Assembly: GCA_030065875.1 (NCBI GenBank)
Contig: JASJCR010000023.1
Span: forward strand, 94,890 to 158,889
Length of the DNA: 64,000 bases
Direction of reading: 5' to 3'
From: Ardenticatenaceae bacterium
GTDB lineage: Bacteria > Chloroflexota > Anaerolineae > Promineifilales > Promineifilaceae
Shown: piece by piece, positions 61,215-64,000 of the stretch
How the letters are laid out: the number at the start of each line of letters is the position of its first letter
How positions within the stretch are numbered: position 1 is the stretch's first letter
Made by a program: the position numbers and the translations under genes
Notes under the pieces: generated by a model
Seen by the model: the letters and a program-made list of their open reading frames with translations, nothing else
Database searches by the model: none
What the model was told of the DNA's origin: nothing

Positions 61215-62951
61215 ATGAGGAATCAAAGCAGATTCCTACGTTTTTGCTACAATTATGTCGTGTTCTGGCCACAAAAAAACCGTTCCTACCCTGGCCTGCA
61301 AACCGCTTTTTGGGCGCTGGCAGCGATTTTAACCAGCTGCACGGTCGTGCAGCCTCCCTCAGAGGAAATAGGACCTCTCACACCAACTCCTCTGGCGGTC
61401 GCCCAAGCTTCGCCGACCTTCACGCTAACGGCAACGCCAGCTCCAACCTCAACGCCAACCCCTTTTCCGACCGCACCCCCCACACCGGTTCCAACGGCCA
61501 CACCAGTCCCCTGCCAGGCACCTCAGCTAGAAGATGCCGGCCGCTGGTGCTTCTCAGCCGCTGAGGGAGCGTTATTCATCCACCCCCTGGCCATCGAAGT
61601 GTGGCAAGATAACCTTTATCTTCTCGATGCGGGGCGAATTGTCCGCGTATCCCCTCAGGGCGGCCCTCTCCCAACGATTTTGCTTCGGCCGGGAGAGCTC
61701 ATCGATGGCATGCCGGTTCTCGAACCGTTAGATCTCAGCGTCTCTGTCGCTGGCCTGCACGTCCTCGACCGCGCCGGCAACGTTTATCGTCTTGACTGGA
61801 CTCTGGGGGAGTGGGTGATGGAGCGCAACGAACGGCCGATCGGGGAAACCTCTTCCCACTATTACACCGCCCTGGATTCCTCCGGCCTTGATCGCTACCT
61901 GTTGGAAACCAGCTACAGCTACGGTCTTCGTTACGATGACCCGGCCGCTTTGCCGATCAATGGCTGGCCGCTCGATGAAGCTTATTTTATCGATATCGCC
62001 GCTTTGCGTCTGGACGGACGCAGCGAAGCCCATGTGCTGCAGCAGCAGCGGGACAGTCGAGTGGTCGAGATCATTTTTTATGAGCAGGGTGAGGTCAATC
62101 GGCGCTTTAACCCCCGCGTCGAGATCGAGCGTCCCCGCGCGCTCCACCGCTCGGAAGATCGCCTTTTTTTGCTCGATCAGGGCGGACTTCGGGTAACCGC
62201 TCTAGAAGCCTCAACCGGCCTGTTAATTGAGGAAGAATCATTCACCCTGTCATTTCCCGTAACGGCGTTGACCACCACGGCTGATGGTCAGCTTATTTTA
62301 GCCGGCCGCGACGCCGTTTATTTTCCCGGCCGCAGCGAGATGAATCACGTTGTCCCCCAAGACGATTTGCTGCTTACCGGCCGCTGGCCGCACGATCCTC
62401 AAACCCTGACCGTGCTGCCCCCCATGCTTTCCCCAATCGAAAACCTGGCGGTTTCAGATCGAGATTTACGCATGCCGGGGGCTCCGCGCCACTATCGGCT
62501 GGGCATTCACGAGGGAGCGGACTTTTACTGGGGACCCGGCCGGGAGGTGCGGGCGACGGCCGACGGGATAATCGTCCGGGCCACCCTATCCTATATAGCT
62601 CCGGGAGAAGAGCAATTCGCCGCCTGGCGGGCGTTGGCGGCCAACCAGGGGTATTCCGATCCGGACATGCTTGATTTTTTCCGCGGCCGGCAAGTTTGGA
62701 TCGATCATGGACAGGGGATAATTACACGTTACGTGCATCTGGGAGGGATTGATCCCGCCATCCGCGAAGGTCAGCCGGTGACGGCCGGGCAAATCATCGG
62801 CTTTGTGGGCAACTCCGGGTCGCCGGGCTCCTTAATCAGCGACAGCGAAGACGCCCATTTGCATTATGAGATCCGGGTAGATGAATTTTATATCGGGCAA
62901 TTTTTACGGCCGATTGAAATTAGGGAAATTTTTGAAGGGATATTTAGGTGA
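61215..62951 (+). CDS. lipoprotein with C-terminal M23 peptidase domain
   Basis: M23 (LytM) peptidases cut peptide bonds of peptidoglycan with a Zn site. The 578-residue protein has an N-terminal hydrophobic segment ending in a lipobox-like ILTSCTVV near residue 42, then a Thr/Pro-rich linker to about 100. About 300 residues of beta-rich repeats follow, with segments like PLAIEVWQDNLYLLDAGRIV and RLFLLDQGGLRVTALEAS resembling beta-propeller blades. The M23 domain near residue 430 has HEGADF (HxxxD), ITRYVHLG and DAHLHYEI (HxH). The full set of metal ligands is present, so it should be active, in contrast to many LytM activator proteins. Confidence 0.88.
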   Translation: MRNQSRFLRFCYNYVVFWPQKNRSYPGLQTAFWALAAILTSCTVVQPPSEEIGPLTPTPLAVAQASPTFTLTATPAPTSTPTPFPTAPPTPVPTATPVPCQAPQLEDAGRWCFSAAEGALFIHPLAIEVWQDNLYLLDAGRIVRVSPQGGPLPTILLRPGELIDGMPVLEPLDLSVSVAGLHVLDRAGNVYRLDWTLGEWVMERNERPIGETSSHYYTALDSSGLDRYLLETSYSYGLRYDDPAALPINGWPLDEAYFIDIAALRLDGRSEAHVLQQQRDSRVVEIIFYEQGEVNRRFNPRVEIERPRALHRSEDRLFLLDQGGLRVTALEASTGLLIEEESFTLSFPVTALTTTADGQLILAGRDAVYFPGRSEMNHVVPQDDLLLTGRWPHDPQTLTVLPPMLSPIENLAVSDRDLRMPGAPRHYRLGIHEGADFYWGPGREVRATADGIIVRATLSYIAPGEEQFAAWRALAANQGYSDPDMLDFFRGRQVWIDHGQGIITRYVHLGGIDPAIREGQPVTAGQIIGFVGNSGSPGSLISDSEDAHLHYEIRVDEFYIGQFLRPIEIREIFEGIFR

Positions 62952-63018
62952 TGGGTGTTAGGTGTTGGGTAATGGATGATGGTTTTTCCAATACCCAACA
63001 CCCATTACCTATCACCTG
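62945..63018. repeat. Inverted heptad repeat, GGTGTTA/GGTAATG family
   Basis: GATGGGT, GTTAGGT, GTTGGGT and AATGG units (62951-62975) face CCAATACCCAACACCC-type units (62988-63018), giving a long hairpin with a loop of about 12 nt. It lies between the M23 gene stop codon and the 3' end of tmRNA, and is the same family as the tract in the Sua5 gene. Confidence 0.85.
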
Positions 63019-63022
63019 TGTG

Positions 63023-63412
63023 TGGAGATGGCGGGAATCGAACCCGCGTCCGAAAAATTCGACCTCTGAGCATCTACAAGCTTAGTCAGCCTATTTAGAG
63101 ATTCGCCGCTCACACCCCGGCCAACAGGGTTGAAGATTGGCTAACCGATGCATCTTTGCCGGGGCTATCGGTGTCGCCCCGGCGCACGCCGGCATTGTTG
63201 TCGCCCAGCGCTCATCCGACCAGCGAGCGGAAGAGAGTGGACGCTACCCATCTGTGGGGTAGGACGCTCCTAAAGGCTACTAGGCAGCCATTGGGAGCGC
63301 GTTGTAATTACGTGCATTGGCACTTAATTGTGTGCTTCCAGTTTTACGAGGTGAGAAGCATACTCGACTTGCAACCCAGGATCAGCCTTCCCCGTCGAAG
63401 CCAGTCATCCCC
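63023..63412 (-). ncRNA. ssrA: transfer-messenger RNA (tmRNA)
   Basis: tmRNA rescues stalled ribosomes and tags the incomplete peptide. The 5' end starts GGGGATGACTGGCTTCGACG and the 3' part ends in GGTTCGATTCCCGCCATCTCC plus an A discriminator. The 7-bp acceptor stem pairs fully (one G-U). The terminal CCA is not encoded. The resume codon is GCC at 63321, and the tag reads ANARNYNALPMAA followed by two TAG stops (63280-63282 and 63277-63279). The tag ending in AA is the usual degradation signal. It is a one-piece tmRNA, not permuted. Confidence 0.97.
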
Positions 63413-63424
63413 AGGTGATTAAAT

Positions 63425-63452
63425 ATTATAGCATAGAGTGTCATCGTTGTAA
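63425..63452 (-). promoter_or_regulatory. Probable promoter of tmRNA
   Basis: On the minus strand a perfect TATAAT (63430-63425) is preceded by TTACAA (63452-63447) with 16 nt between. The distance to the mature 5' end is 12 nt, which leaves a few bases for RNase P processing. Confidence 0.55.
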
Positions 63453-63494
63453 TTTGATTTTGACGTTTTTTTGAGAATCACCTCACTCCCACAA

Positions 63495-63782
63495 TTACAG
63501 AAAAAAATCCTTAAGCACGGCTGAAATATCGGCCACGATCGCATGCTCCGGCGCTTCCAGATCGCGAATGACCGTCATCTCCGTTCCCTCTAATTCAAGG
63601 GTCAGGACGCCTTCCACCGCCGTTAGGGCCTGAGCCAAAGCTGACCCTTCAGCCATCTCCTCTGCCGACTCATATCGCTCTGCAGGCGCGTCAGGTCGCG
63701 TCAAAGGCATATTGGTGTAAAAATAGATGTGGTCCGGAAACTCATCATCAATCTCCGTTTCAATTTCCATATATTCAGACAT
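63495..63782 (-). CDS. stand-alone Nfu N-terminal-like domain protein
   Basis: The 95-residue product resembles the Nfu/NifU N-terminal domain (Nfu_N). An acidic N-terminus leads to RYESAEEMAEGSALAQALTA, then VEGVLTLELEGTEMTVIRDL and AIVADISAVLKDFF, a typical order of strand-helix segments. The C-terminal Nfu domain with the CxxC iron-sulfur motif is missing, and the gene ends cleanly before it. It may bind partners of Fe-S assembly or be a regulatory relic. It lies upstream of tmRNA in the same direction. Confidence 0.72.
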   Translation of the reverse strand: MSEYMEIETEIDDEFPDHIYFYTNMPLTRPDAPAERYESAEEMAEGSALAQALTAVEGVLTLELEGTEMTVIRDLEAPEHAIVADISAVLKDFFL

Positions 63783-63828
63783 CGGTAATACTCAATTAAG
63801 TGGATTACAAAATGTTTTATGAAATAAA

Positions 63829-63905
63829 TGTCCACAGATTACGCAGATTTTCGCAGATTAGAGAGGGGAATCTGTGAAAATCCGTGTTAATCCGTGGCTT
63901 TTTTT
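63829..63905. repeat. Palindromic dispersed element, copy 2 (inverted relative to copy 1)
   Basis: Read on the minus strand the element has the same 32-nt arm as copy 1 at 52610, with AAGCCACGGATTAACACGG and TTTTCACAGATT. A short different loop and the arm AATCTGCGAAAATCTGCGTA follow. A T run (63899-63905) follows on the plus side. It lies just upstream of the Nfu_N gene. The last 95 bases of the window show no further feature. Confidence 0.85.
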
Positions 63906-64000
63906 AACAATAACCAAAGGGAACCTGTTCAGTTGACGACCCGCAAGCCACATTTGCCATGCAAATCGTATTTAAGCCGTATCCTTTTGGCGCTTCATTC

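Overview
The window looks like a chromosomal segment of a Chloroflexota bacterium, probably Anaerolineae-like. This is an inference from gene content, not from a marker gene. The supporting signs are Thr/Pro-rich low-complexity tails on secreted proteins, a cdaA-cdaR pair, a nickel superoxide dismutase with its maturation protease, paired SPFH proteins, and a DUF1385/zinc-ribbon/DUF3048 set. There is no rRNA operon, tRNA, transposase, integrase, phage gene or CRISPR array. The one stable RNA gene is tmRNA near the right end.

Layout. 0.1-5.7 kb (minus): acpS overlapping a ClC channel with a TrkA-C domain, a DUF1385 membrane protein, a zinc-ribbon membrane protein and a DUF3048 lipoprotein. 5.9-10.4 kb (minus): a cell-surface sugar cluster read rfbB, NAD-dependent epimerase, DegT aminotransferase, GT4 glycosyltransferase, closed by an intrinsic terminator. 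10.4-14.3 kb: a repeat-rich gap, pgk, an unknown protein and a LysM protein. 14.6-23 kb: dGTPase, an unknown membrane protein, ornithine carbamoyltransferase, a large TPR protein, the c-di-AMP module cdaA-cdaR and a hotdog thioesterase. 23-34 kb: MFS exporter, lipoprotein, GTPase Der, a very large class A penicillin-binding protein, a glycosyltransferase, a DUF429-like protein and a VanZ-like protein. 34-49.6 kb: glycogen-debranching-like enzyme, SDR, a divergent biotin carboxylase/carboxyltransferase pair, Sua5, a UPF0173 hydrolase, a polyprenol/diacylglycerol kinase-like protein, a PfkB kinase, two SPFH proteins and dihydrolipoyl dehydrogenase. 49.8-58.8 kb: an envelope region with an FHA protein, two single-TM coiled-coil proteins, two CpaB-like SAF proteins, a PAS histidine kinase and a DivIC-like protein. 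59-61 kb: ferredoxin, sodN and sodX. 61-64 kb: DUF1499 protein, M23 lipoprotein, tmRNA and a stand-alone Nfu N-terminal domain protein.

The most striking non-genic feature is a dense set of short tandem repeats, mostly with 7-nt periodicity (some 9-nt), in more than twenty gene gaps. Several families are present (ATACGAR, TAATTGC, CTTCAGA/CAGACNN, CCAATAA/CGAATAA, GGTTCGATT, TGGGTRA). Many tracts are paired with an inverted tract of the same family, so they can form long imperfect hairpins. They sit exactly at gene ends, supply the last codons of several proteins, and one lies inside the Sua5 gene. They resemble the heptameric STRR sequences of filamentous cyanobacteria. The window also holds two copies of a 28-bp perfect palindrome, an array of hairpins at 43.3-43.5 kb, two inverted copies of an approximately 80-bp palindromic element, REP-like elements, and a visibly frequent GGCCG motif.
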